From Filobacillus milosensis (GTDB lineage Bacteria > Bacillota > Bacilli > Bacillales > Alkalibacillaceae), in contig NZ_SOPW01000021.1 in NCBI RefSeq assembly GCF_004402015.1, forward strand, positions 1 to 49,183: 49,183 bases of DNA, written 5' to 3'. A program made the position numbers and the translations under genes. Shown piece after piece: positions 32,642-40,664 of this stretch; positions within the stretch are counted from its first letter, which is position 1; each line of letters starts with the position of its first letter. Under the pieces are notes generated by a model, which was given only the letters and a program-made list of their open reading frames with translations, ran no database searches and was not told where the DNA came from.

Positions 32642-33802
32642 ATGGCTAATGAACGTACTCGATTTATGATTTTAGTAACAATTGTAGGAATTTCAGGTTT
32701 TTCTCAAGGTATGTTGCTGCCAGTCATTGGCGTATTACTTGAACAGAGTGGTATTTCATCATCAGTCAATGGCGTTCACGCAACAGCTTTATACATAGGT
32801 ATTTTAATCATTTCACCCTTTTTAGAGAAACCTTTAAGAACATTTGGTTATAAACCGATCATTTTAACAGGTGGTATCTTAGTATTCTCTTCTTTATTCT
32901 TTTTTACTTTTTGGGAATCATTATGGTTCTGGTTTGTCTTAAGAATGATGATTGGAATTGGGGACAACATACTTCATTTCGGTACCCAAACATGGATTAC
33001 AACATCAACATCAGAAGAAAACCGTGGAAGAGACATTGCGATATACGGCTTGATGTTTGCATTAGGATTTGCTATTGGTCCTTTAATGACAGGGTTAATA
33101 GAATTAAATCCTAATTTACCTTTTATCATTAGTGGAACACTTTGCTTTTTAGTCTGGACACTCATGTTTTTTGTTAGAAACGAACTACCCGTTAAAGAGG
33201 ACGAATATCAGGTCACATCTACTCGTTCAATCGGACGTTTCATTGGAACGGTTAAATATGCATGGGTAGCTTTTCTTGCACCTTTTGCTTACGGATTTTT
33301 GGAAGCATCTTTACACGGGATTTTTCCAGTTTATGCGATGCGAATAGATCACGATATATCAATGATTTCTCTAGTTATTCCTAGCTTCGCAGCTGCAAGT
33401 ATTTTATCACAAATTCCATTAGGGATCTTAAGCGATAAAATAGGTCGTGTTAAAGTTCTTTCTATGGTTTTAATTGGTGGGATTGTCGTATTCTTTATTG
33501 CAGCTTTTATAGAAGAATCACTTGTCGGGTTATTTATTGTATTTGCCGTAGCTGGTCTATTAGTAGGTTCATTGTTCTCTTTGGGGATGTCTTATATGAC
33601 GGACCTGTTACCTAAAAGTTTGCTCCCAGCCGGAAACATCTTATGCGGTGCTTCGTTTAGTATTGGAAGTATAACGGGGCCTGTATTAAGTGGCCTATTC
33701 TTACAATACTTTCCCGGTGTTTCGTTCTTCTATGTGATTACATTTTTCTTACTCACTGTTTTTATTATTATTCAAATCAAACAACCAAATCCGGTGACAT
33801 AA
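32642..33802 (+). CDS. yfkF: MFS transporter (YfkF-like)
   Basis: A 386-aa major facilitator protein with twelve predicted helices. Visible MFS marks are the N-terminal GMLLPVIGVLLEQSGIS, the ENRGRDIAIYGLMFALGFAIGP stretch corresponding to helices 4-5, and LGILSDKIGRVKVLS, the classical motif A, between helices 8 and 9. The substrate is unknown. The start is ATG 32642 after AGGGGGA; the reported longer frame covers the divergent osmC gene. Gene order with yfkH-yfkI-yfkJ resembles B. subtilis. Confidence 0.88.
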   Translation: MANERTRFMILVTIVGISGFSQGMLLPVIGVLLEQSGISSSVNGVHATALYIGILIISPFLEKPLRTFGYKPIILTGGILVFSSLFFFTFWESLWFWFVLRMMIGIGDNILHFGTQTWITTSTSEENRGRDIAIYGLMFALGFAIGPLMTGLIELNPNLPFIISGTLCFLVWTLMFFVRNELPVKEDEYQVTSTRSIGRFIGTVKYAWVAFLAPFAYGFLEASLHGIFPVYAMRIDHDISMISLVIPSFAAASILSQIPLGILSDKIGRVKVLSMVLIGGIVVFFIAAFIEESLVGLFIVFAVAGLLVGSLFSLGMSYMTDLLPKSLLPAGNILCGASFSIGSITGPVLSGLFLQYFPGVSFFYVITFFLLTVFIIIQIKQPNPVT

Positions 33803-33803
33803 C

Positions 33804-33835
33804 AAAACTCGCATGATTAATCCATGCGAGTTTTT
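33804..33835. terminator. bidirectional terminator, MFS gene/yfkH
   Basis: AAAACTCGCATG and CATGCGAGTTTT pair over 12 bp around a 7-nt loop. Confidence 0.92.
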
Positions 33836-34665
33836 CTTATCTTTATAAATCTTCTTTTATGCCGTTCAAGAACAGCATTAACTTCTCCACCAACGATTAG
33901 CATCATCCCTGATAAATAGAACCAAATCATAAGCACAATGATACTTCCTAAACTTCCGTAAGTATATGAGAAGTTACCGAGATTCTCGACATAATAAGCA
34001 AAACCTAATGAAGTTAACTGCCAACCAATTGTGGCAATAATGGCACCGGGTAAGGCATGTCTGATAGTGACTGATTTATTAGGTGCCAAGATATAAAGAA
34101 TCGTTAATATAAAAATGATAATAACAAATGAGATCACCCAACGGATGGTTTCCCAAAATGCAATAAAGCTATCTGAATAGCCTAGGAATGAGAAGATAAA
34201 CGCTCCAGCTGCTTTACCGAATACAGGTAAAGCTAATGCAACGGCAATGACCAAAATCATCGCTACAGTTAATGCCATGGAAATCAATCGCGTCACGATG
34301 AACGAACGGTTCTCGTCCGTTTCATAAGCTCGATTAAACACGCGCATTAACGCATTAATACCATTGGACGCAGACCATACCGTTAGCAATAAACCAAAAG
34401 ATAATAAACCGCTTTTTCTCTCTTCCATCAATTGATAAATATTGTCTGTAATAATGTTCAACGAATCCCCTGGCACATACCGCTGAATAAGTAAAAACAC
34501 CCTGGATTGATCAATGGGCATATAACCAATTAACGTTAACAAGAAAATAAGAAACGGAAATAATGACAATAGAAAAAAATATGCTAACTGAGCAGACATT
34601 CCAACAACATCATCATCCATAAAATGAGTATACAATTCTTTCCAAAAATGTTTTGAAAAGATCAA
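33817..34665 (-). CDS. yfkH: YihY/virulence factor BrkB family membrane protein (YfkH)
   Basis: A 282-aa protein with six membrane helices and the family motifs MSAQLAYFFLLSLFPFLIFLL, SASNGINALMRVFNRAYE, LPGAIIATIGWQLTSLGFAYY and YGSLGSIIVLMIWFYLSGMM. Once called RNase BN; the real function is unknown, perhaps lipid or solute transport. I start at TTG 34665, 6 nt after AGGTG; GTG three codons earlier is possible. Its gene end runs into the shared terminator. Operon order yfkJ-yfkI-yfkH is as in B. subtilis, with short gaps. Confidence 0.9.
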   Translation of the reverse strand: MIFSKHFWKELYTHFMDDDVVGMSAQLAYFFLLSLFPFLIFLLTLIGYMPIDQSRVFLLIQRYVPGDSLNIITDNIYQLMEERKSGLLSFGLLLTVWSASNGINALMRVFNRAYETDENRSFIVTRLISMALTVAMILVIAVALALPVFGKAAGAFIFSFLGYSDSFIAFWETIRWVISFVIIIFILTILYILAPNKSVTIRHALPGAIIATIGWQLTSLGFAYYVENLGNFSYTYGSLGSIIVLMIWFYLSGMMLIVGGEVNAVLERHKRRFIKIRKTRMD

Positions 34666-34677
34666 TATTGTCACCTA

Positions 34678-34956
34678 CTATTTTTTCTGACCTTGGTCAA
34701 CCTTATCAATCAAACGTTGAACTTGTTCGATTTGATCAATTAGATTGTCCGTACCTTTATTAACTTGATCTATTTTTAAACGAAGTTGACGTACAGACTC
34801 TGATGGATGCTTATAAATATGTTTTATTTGATTGTAAGTTTTTTTAGAACTATTTTTAAAACTTTCTCTTTCTCTTTGATTAAACATGGATACAACTAGT
34901 CCCATTAATGCACCAATAATCATCCCAGATTGCCACGTTTTTAATTTATTATTCAT
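34678..34956 (-). CDS. yfkI: YfkI/YtxH-like small membrane-anchored protein
   Basis: A 92-aa protein with one Gly-rich membrane helix near the N-terminus (WQSGMIIGALMGLVVSMF), then a basic patch (NQRERESFKNSSKK) and a long charged helix with heptad-like spacing (LRLKIDQVNKGTDNLIDQIE), i.e. an anchored coiled coil. The layout is that of the YtxH family; position fits YfkI. AAGGAGG lies 10 nt before ATG. Function unknown. Confidence 0.78.
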   Translation of the reverse strand: MNNKLKTWQSGMIIGALMGLVVSMFNQRERESFKNSSKKTYNQIKHIYKHPSESVRQLRLKIDQVNKGTDNLIDQIEQVQRLIDKVDQGQKK

Positions 34957-34977
34957 TTTATATTCTCCTCCTTGTTA

Positions 34978-35448
34978 TTAAATATCATTATTAATTCGAA
35001 TATCATCTAATAAATTTTTACATGCATTGCTCACTAGCTGGTACGTTTCATCAAAATCGCCTGTAAAATAAGGGTCTGGGACGTTTGCCTTTCCCCCATC
35101 AGGAAAATAATCTAATAATTTTTTAACGATTGCTTTTGATTCAGACGATAAAATTTTGTTTAGATCTTCTATATTATCGTCATCCATCGCAATAATATAA
35201 TCAAAGTGGTCGAAATCAACTTGCTCAACCTGACGAGCAGTTAAACCATTTGAATTTATACCGTGTTCTTCAAGTTTACTAACCGTCCCTTCATGTGGCG
35301 CTTCACCCACATGATAATCAGCTACGCCAGCTGAATCGACAACGAATTTGTCATCTAACCCCTTCTTATTTACTAAGTCAGAAAAAACTGCTTCTGCCAT
35401 GGGAGAACGACAAATGTTCCCTAAACAAACAAATAATACTTTTACCAA
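34978..35448 (-). CDS. yfkJ: low-molecular-weight protein-tyrosine phosphatase (YfkJ)
   Basis: A 156-aa cytosolic phosphatase. The P-loop VCLGNICRSP (C-x5-R-S) opens the protein, and the general-acid Asp is in VPDPYFTGDFDE near residue 120. B. subtilis YfkJ dephosphorylates phosphotyrosine and takes part in stress resistance. I start at TTG 35448 (MVKVLFVCLGN), 6 nt after AAGGTG; upstream codons to 35496 lack a site. First gene of the yfkJ-yfkI-yfkH operon. Confidence 0.93.
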   Translation of the reverse strand: MVKVLFVCLGNICRSPMAEAVFSDLVNKKGLDDKFVVDSAGVADYHVGEAPHEGTVSKLEEHGINSNGLTARQVEQVDFDHFDYIIAMDDDNIEDLNKILSSESKAIVKKLLDYFPDGGKANVPDPYFTGDFDETYQLVSNACKNLLDDIRINNDI

Positions 35449-35594
35449 GTTCATCACCTTCATCAACAAATATATATTTCTTTTTCCCTTCCACAAATAT
35501 CATAAACAATATTGGTCAAGAATAAAAGAAATGATATTTGAAAAAATGAATGCTCAATAATTTCCGTTATAATTATGAAATCTTAGGTAAAAAT

Positions 35595-35628
35595 AACATT
35601 GAATTTCAAGAAATGACAATTCAATGTT
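35595..35628 (+). promoter_or_regulatory. 11-bp inverted repeat before the DUF3231 gene
   Basis: AACATTGAATT and AATTCAATGTT are perfect arms around a 12-nt centre. The right arm ends directly at the Shine-Dalgarno (TTTGGAG) of the gene. It could be an operator or an mRNA hairpin; no T run follows, so it is not a terminator. Confidence 0.55.
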
Positions 35629-35640
35629 TGGAGTGACTTT

Positions 35641-36630
35641 ATGAATTATACAAACCTTAGCACCAATGAAATAACAGCATTATGGACGCAATATTTTCAG
35701 AACTCCTTATATGTACAAGTGTTTAAGTATTTTATTGAGACATGTGAAGACGAGGAAACATTAGAGTTAATTAAAGAAACTATAGAAGTTAGTAAATTTA
35801 CCATGCAAGAAGTTGAACACTTTTTCAAGTCTGAGGATATAGATACTCCTGTCGGTTTTACTAAAAACGATGTGAACTTGAAAGCTGATAAAATATTTCA
35901 TGACCCTTTCATGCTGTTGTTTATGGAACATACTTTAAAATTTGGACTCATTGCAAGTAATACTTCTTTAAGCCTTAGTACAAGAAAAGATATCAGGGAT
36001 TTATTTACCGAGTTATCTAGACGGACTATAGAATTATTTAATAAATGCATTGATACGTCATTAAGTAAAGGCATTATGGTTCGTCCACCACATATTACCG
36101 TACAAAAAGGCATTGAATTTGTTGCAAGTAAAAAATATATGAGTTTCTTCGGTAATCGTGCACTAAACACAATTGAGTTAACTCATTTATTTGAAAACAT
36201 CAAATCTAATACCGTCGGTGAAATGATATGTATGGCATTCGGACAAACTTCAGAGTCAGTAGAAGTTAAGGAATTTATGAAAAGAGGCCTGAATATCTCA
36301 AAAAAACATATCAAAATCTTTACAAAAATTATGAATGAATCAGACATCGACACACCGATTGGGTCAAATAGTTTTGTAACCAATTCTACATCCAGAGTCT
36401 TTTCCGATAAATTAATGCTGTATATGATGACCTTTCTAAGCGCAGCTGGTCAAGGAAATTACTCAACGGCTGCATCAGCAAGTATGCGCTTTGATATTTC
36501 ACTTACCTACCAGCGCTTATCTGTTGAAATTGGCTTATTCGCTAAAGATGGAAACGATATATTAATTAATAATGGATGGTTGGAAGAACCTCCACAAGTA
36601 CCTGATCGTGACAAATTATTTAAAGCATAA
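35641..36630 (+). CDS. DUF3231 family protein, internally duplicated
   Basis: A 329-aa soluble, all-helical protein of the DUF3231 family, common in spore-forming Bacillales and related to ferritin-like/CotF-like bundles. Two similar halves are visible: LSTNEITALWTQYFQNSLYV with DIDTPVGF (about 8-75), and LNTIELTHLFENIKSNTVGE with DIDTPIGS (about 178-242); each is followed by a bundle with a D-K/hydrophobic FSD/FHD pattern. Function unknown; a spore-coat link is only a family hint. GGAG lies 7 nt before ATG, next to the inverted repeat above. Confidence 0.85.
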   Translation: MNYTNLSTNEITALWTQYFQNSLYVQVFKYFIETCEDEETLELIKETIEVSKFTMQEVEHFFKSEDIDTPVGFTKNDVNLKADKIFHDPFMLLFMEHTLKFGLIASNTSLSLSTRKDIRDLFTELSRRTIELFNKCIDTSLSKGIMVRPPHITVQKGIEFVASKKYMSFFGNRALNTIELTHLFENIKSNTVGEMICMAFGQTSESVEVKEFMKRGLNISKKHIKIFTKIMNESDIDTPIGSNSFVTNSTSRVFSDKLMLYMMTFLSAAGQGNYSTAASASMRFDISLTYQRLSVEIGLFAKDGNDILINNGWLEEPPQVPDRDKLFKA

Positions 36631-36642
36631 AGAGGCGGGAAC

Positions 36643-37101
36643 ATGAGGAATAAAAAACTTGAAGTATTATTTTGGAGTATCGCATTTCCTGGTTTCGGAC
36701 AAGTTCTTAATCAACAACTCATTAAAGGAATCACTCTTATAATTTTAGAGGTAACAATTAACGTATTTAGTAAGTTCAACCAGGCAATACTATTCAGTTT
36801 TATTGGTGAAATAGATCAAGCCATCCAAGTAGTTGATTATCAATGGTTGATGTTCTACCCATGTGTTTATTTCTTTGGAATATGGGATGCATACAAAAAT
36901 GCAGAAGGAGAAAATCCTCCATTAGACTTTCTACCTTTTGTTTTCTCAGCCTTTTTTGTGACCTTGGGTTTGATGTATTCATACAGGACTGAAGTATTAG
37001 GTTACATCCTCGGGCCCGTGTGGCTCCCTATGATATTTGTTATACCTGGAATTGCAATCGGACTTTTTATTAGGAAAATATTAATTTTTTACAATGCATA
37101 A
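36643..37101 (+). CDS. multi-pass membrane protein with TM2-like start
   Basis: A 152-aa protein with four to five hydrophobic segments. The start EVLFWSIAFPGFGQVLNQQL resembles the P-G-x-G-Q-x(3)-Q-x(2)-K-G motif of TM2-like and DUF5683-like proteins. I know no exact family. The Shine-Dalgarno GAGGCGG lies just before ATG, 12 bp after the DUF3231 stop, so the two genes form an operon. Confidence 0.65.
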   Translation: MRNKKLEVLFWSIAFPGFGQVLNQQLIKGITLIILEVTINVFSKFNQAILFSFIGEIDQAIQVVDYQWLMFYPCVYFFGIWDAYKNAEGENPPLDFLPFVFSAFFVTLGLMYSYRTEVLGYILGPVWLPMIFVIPGIAIGLFIRKILIFYNA

Positions 37102-37103
37102 AA

Positions 37104-37140
37104 AGAGGGCTTCCAATTAAAGATGGAAACCCTCTAATTT
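37104..37140. terminator. bidirectional terminator
   Basis: AGAGGG-c-TTCCA and TGGAA-a-CCCTCT pair with one internal mismatch, followed by TAATTTATT; on the minus strand TTTTTATGC follows. Confidence 0.65.
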
Positions 37141-37141
37141 A

Positions 37142-37804
37142 TTATGTTAGGGAAGCAATACAATCTTGATCGTCATTTCTTGGATTATTTACATATTGAC
37201 TCACTTCATAAGCTGCCAGTTTCTCGTCAGGCAGCTTCATTATAAAGTCTTTCATATCACTCGCTTGTTTCACATCATGCTCTAGCCAGTCTTTTTCAGC
37301 TGACCTAGGTAAAATAACAGGCATACGATGATGCATCGGTGACATAAATTCATTCGCTTCTTTGGTTAGAATCGTACACGTTACACGTTCTTCTTCACCA
37401 TCTGTCCAACGGTCCCACAATCCTGCAAATGCAAATAAATCACGGTTCTCTAATGAAATTCTAATAGGCTGTTTCCCATCATCTGTCTTTTTCCATTCAT
37501 AAAAGCTATCAGCCAGGATTAGACAACGACGACGTCCCATCAATCTTTTAAAACTTGGCTTTTGATCAGCAGTCTCTAACCTTGCGTTAATCATCTTACT
37601 CCCAATAGATGGATCTTTTGACCACGATGGGACGAGACCCCATTTCATCGTTCCCGCCCTATTTGAAGTACCATCACTTACAATAGTAAGTACCTCTTGA
37701 GTTGGTGCAATATTATATCGTGTTGGAAAATCAAACGGCTCTTCTAATTGATAAGCTTCCATCACCTGTTCTGGATCTGCTACAAATGTAAATCTTCCAC
37801 ACAT
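37142..37804 (-). CDS. SOS response-associated peptidase, SRAP/HMCES-YedK type
   Basis: A 220-aa protein that crosslinks to abasic sites in single-stranded DNA through its second residue. Cys2 is present after Met (MCGRFTF); the start must be exact, because Cys2 becomes the N-terminal nucleophile. Other conserved points are YNIAPTQEV, INARLET, LILADSFYEWKK with the catalytic Glu, and MHHRMPVIL with the active-site His. There is no LexA box in the short gap to plsC, and the ATG follows TGAGGTGAG. Confidence 0.93.
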   Translation of the reverse strand: MCGRFTFVADPEQVMEAYQLEEPFDFPTRYNIAPTQEVLTIVSDGTSNRAGTMKWGLVPSWSKDPSIGSKMINARLETADQKPSFKRLMGRRRCLILADSFYEWKKTDDGKQPIRISLENRDLFAFAGLWDRWTDGEEERVTCTILTKEANEFMSPMHHRMPVILPRSAEKDWLEHDVKQASDMKDFIMKLPDEKLAAYEVSQYVNNPRNDDQDCIASLT

Positions 37805-37810
37805 TTAAAC

Positions 37811-38539
37811 TCACCTCACTTTTATTTCATCCATGGCGTGTTGAATTCTTCGTTGCGTCTCTTCAGCAATTTCTTCTAAACTCATTTCTTCTAATTCTTC
37901 GACTGAAATGGGCTCACAAATCGCCATGTGAACGGTTGCCTTTTTAATTCTGTTTTTATTTTCTTCCATAATCTTATAAGTACCTTCTATCATCACTGGT
38001 AATACAGGGACTTTAGCTTTTTTCGCTAATGAAAAGCTTCCACTTTTGAAAGGCAGCATCTCACTGCCTAAAGAACGTGTACCTTCTGGAAATATCGCTA
38101 ATGGATGACCATCCCTTAATAATTCTATACCTTTTTTGAAGGTTTTAACCGACTGTCTGCGATTATCCCGATCCAAAAACAAACAACCCATGACTTCCAT
38201 CCAAGGACGAACAATTGGAAGCTTACTCACTTCAATTTTTGAAATAAAACCGAATGGTTCTTTAAAATAGCCTAAATAGGCAAAAATATCATAGTTCGCC
38301 TGATGATTTCCGACAATGAGATAAGAGCCTTCTGGAATATTTTCTTCACCTTTAACTATCATTTTCGAACCTGATTGTTTAAAAAACTTCCGTGCAAATC
38401 GCTTAGGAACTTCATGAATCATTTGGTCATATTCTTCTCTCGTATAATCTTCTCGTTTTAACTTTCTAACCTTTCTTAATGTTAACGCCGTATATAACAC
38501 ATAGATAACTCCATAAATTAAACTCCACAACGTGCGCAT
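37811..38539 (-). CDS. plsC: 1-acyl-sn-glycerol-3-phosphate acyltransferase PlsC
   Basis: Makes phosphatidic acid from lysophosphatidic acid at the membrane. 242 aa. An N-terminal membrane helix (LWSLIYGVIYVLYTAL) is followed by motif I NHQANYD (H-x4-D), motif II LFLDRDNRR, motif III FPEGTRS and motif IV VPVLPVMIEGTYK. GGGAGAG lies 5 nt before ATG. It probably shares a transcript with the SRAP gene 6 bp downstream. Confidence 0.93.
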   Translation of the reverse strand: MRTLWSLIYGVIYVLYTALTLRKVRKLKREDYTREEYDQMIHEVPKRFARKFFKQSGSKMIVKGEENIPEGSYLIVGNHQANYDIFAYLGYFKEPFGFISKIEVSKLPIVRPWMEVMGCLFLDRDNRRQSVKTFKKGIELLRDGHPLAIFPEGTRSLGSEMLPFKSGSFSLAKKAKVPVLPVMIEGTYKIMEENKNRIKKATVHMAICEPISVEELEEMSLEEIAEETQRRIQHAMDEIKVR

Positions 38540-38677
38540 CTTGTTCTCTCCCCTATTTTTTCTCTTTTTACATTTTACATAAAAGATGTCGAAATTAGTA
38601 GGTTTGGTTTGAGCATTTCGCCATTGATTATTCTAAAATGTGTTAAAATTGGTTAAAAGATATTTAAAGGAAGGGAT

Positions 38678-39511
38678 ATGGGTATGTATAAAAATTACTT
38701 AAAAGAAGCAGAAGTCATCATTTTTGACTTAGACGGTACATTATATGAAGGAACAGACCACTTTAATCTACATGTCGAAAATTTAAAAGCCAAGTTAGAC
38801 CCTGAGAAAGCTGAGCACTTTCAAGAACTTTATGACGCAATTTTAGTTGGTGATCATCCTGTTCAAATCGGAAAAATTTATGATGGTGTTCGCGATTTAG
38901 TTTGGAGTTGGAACCCTTTTACAGAAGCCCTAACTGAAGCAAGAAACTGGGACAATGAGACCGTACATATTAATGACGCTCCATCACATATTGCAGCGAA
39001 CGAATTTGACTTTAAAAATTGGGTGCCAATTGGGGATGGATGGTGGCCACCATACGCCATTGCTCGTCACTTTGGATTAAGCATAGATGTTATTCAAGCT
39101 TCATATAATCGCACCAAAGAACAAATGGCAGAGCTTGATGGTTATTTGACTCGCACACCTGGACTAAAAGAATATCTAAAAGAACTTCAAAATGGCAAAC
39201 GTTTAATCGTATGCACGAACAGTGATGAAGTTGATGCTAAAAGGCTTCTTCAGTTCTTAAACATTGATGAACATTTTGAGGAATTGATCCCTTCAGCCAT
39301 GAAACCCGTGAATACGAAAAAACATTTTAATTATGTTTTACAAAAATATGATGTCGCTCCAGAACAAGTGGTCTCTGTTGGCGACAACTTTATGAACGAA
39401 GTCGCCCCTGCCCTACAGCTTGGAATGAAAGCGGTATGGTTAACTGATGCGAATGAAAAACCAGTTGAAGATGATCGTTTCGTGTTGACGAATACGCTGG
39501 CTCAAGAATAG
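38678..39511 (+). CDS. HAD family hydrolase
   Basis: A 277-aa haloacid-dehalogenase-like phosphatase. Motif I DLDGTLYEG holds both catalytic Asp (near residues 17 and 19), motif II is LIVCTNSD, motif III a Lys in SAMKPVNTKKH, and motif IV VSVGDNFMNE. The cap is a large C1-like insert (about 25-150, with the Trp-rich PIGDGWWPPYAI). The substrate is unknown. ATG 38678 follows AAGGAAGGG closely; the next ATG (two codons on) is also possible. It is divergent from plsC. Confidence 0.88.
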   Translation: MGMYKNYLKEAEVIIFDLDGTLYEGTDHFNLHVENLKAKLDPEKAEHFQELYDAILVGDHPVQIGKIYDGVRDLVWSWNPFTEALTEARNWDNETVHINDAPSHIAANEFDFKNWVPIGDGWWPPYAIARHFGLSIDVIQASYNRTKEQMAELDGYLTRTPGLKEYLKELQNGKRLIVCTNSDEVDAKRLLQFLNIDEHFEELIPSAMKPVNTKKHFNYVLQKYDVAPEQVVSVGDNFMNEVAPALQLGMKAVWLTDANEKPVEDDRFVLTNTLAQE

Positions 39512-39516
39512 AAAAT

Positions 39517-39556
39517 AAAACCAGTTATGACTTTAACAGCATAACTGGTTTTTTGG
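39517..39556. terminator. bidirectional terminator
   Basis: AAAACCAGTTATG and CATAACTGGTTTT pair over 13 bp around a 10-nt loop. Confidence 0.92.
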
Positions 39557-39575
39557 TTAAATTGGTATTCATTCA

Positions 39576-40643
39576 TTATTCGTACATATAATTCGAGTTC
39601 ACGTTTTCAAAAAATTCTCTTACCTTTTGATTAAATTGGTCCGCCTTCTCTATATGTGGGGAATGTCCACAATCGTTAATAATATATTCCTCATAAAAGC
39701 CACCCTGATGTTTGTACTTATCTAATACATGACGCATTTGAGATACCATTGGTTGAGGTGATGCAAACTCATCACCTGGCCACCCTGGCACAAAACCTTG
39801 TTTCCCCAAAAATGCTATATCTAAAAACGACTGGTCTGACACAATCATATCATGATCTCCACGAATCCATAAAACAGGAATGTCGTCTTGAACATCAGCA
39901 AATTCTGATAAATTTACATATTTAGGTGAAATAGCATTGTTAATCCCTTTTTCACCTGGGGCAACCCCAGGCCACTCTTCACATGTATTCACATTACCTG
40001 GATAGAACCCATCTCCCACCTCAATATCTACCATGGCTTTAACAAATCGATCTTCCCTTTCTTTTTCTACACGGAATGGGGGTTTAAAATAGAATTGATT
40101 CATTACATTTCTAGGACTATTATCTTCTGTGTCAGCAATGCTTTTCTCACTTAATAGTTTAACAAAATCCGGGTTAGCTGTACCTCCTCCTGAACCAACA
40201 AATGAATCACTATAAGGCGTTCCTTGTTCATCACCTGTTCCACCAAATCCATATGGTGACATTGGATTTTCTAAAACTAATGATGCGACGTCTTTAGGAT
40301 AATCGATGGCATACTGCATAACGACAGCACCCCCTACTGACCAACCAACAAAATGTATTTTCTCATCAATTTGTAATGCTTCTTTTAAAGACTTTAAGTC
40401 GTCAGACCAATCACGTAAACCGCGAGTTGCATCAATTTCAACCCTCTCAGTTTGACCAAAACCTCTTAAGTCCGGTGCAATAACAAAGTAATCATTTGTA
40501 AAAGCTTCTATTGTTTCATCAAAGAATTGGCTAGATGAAACATTTCCATGAATAAGAAATAATGGTGGCTTTTCAGAACTCCCTGCCTCTAAATAAAACA
40601 TGTCTAACCTTTCAGTTTTTATCCTTTTTTCTAAATACTCCAT
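39576..40643 (-). CDS. alpha/beta hydrolase, cytosolic
   Basis: A 355-aa alpha/beta-hydrolase-fold enzyme without signal peptide. Oxyanion motif HGNVSSS, nucleophile elbow GWSVGG (Ser near residue 108), acid in RGDHDMIVSD and His in DCGHSPHIEK. It is about 80 residues longer than a minimal fold, with an insert at about 125-240 that is rich in Gly/Pro and likely forms a lid (PYGFGGTGDEQGTPYSD). The ester substrate is unknown. GGAGG lies 7 nt before ATG, 21 bp after the secreted hydrolase gene, so the two probably act in one pathway. Confidence 0.88.
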   Translation of the reverse strand: MEYLEKRIKTERLDMFYLEAGSSEKPPLFLIHGNVSSSQFFDETIEAFTNDYFVIAPDLRGFGQTERVEIDATRGLRDWSDDLKSLKEALQIDEKIHFVGWSVGGAVVMQYAIDYPKDVASLVLENPMSPYGFGGTGDEQGTPYSDSFVGSGGGTANPDFVKLLSEKSIADTEDNSPRNVMNQFYFKPPFRVEKEREDRFVKAMVDIEVGDGFYPGNVNTCEEWPGVAPGEKGINNAISPKYVNLSEFADVQDDIPVLWIRGDHDMIVSDQSFLDIAFLGKQGFVPGWPGDEFASPQPMVSQMRHVLDKYKHQGGFYEEYIINDCGHSPHIEKADQFNQKVREFFENVNSNYMYE

Positions 40644-40664
40644 AATAATTCCTCCCCATATTTA

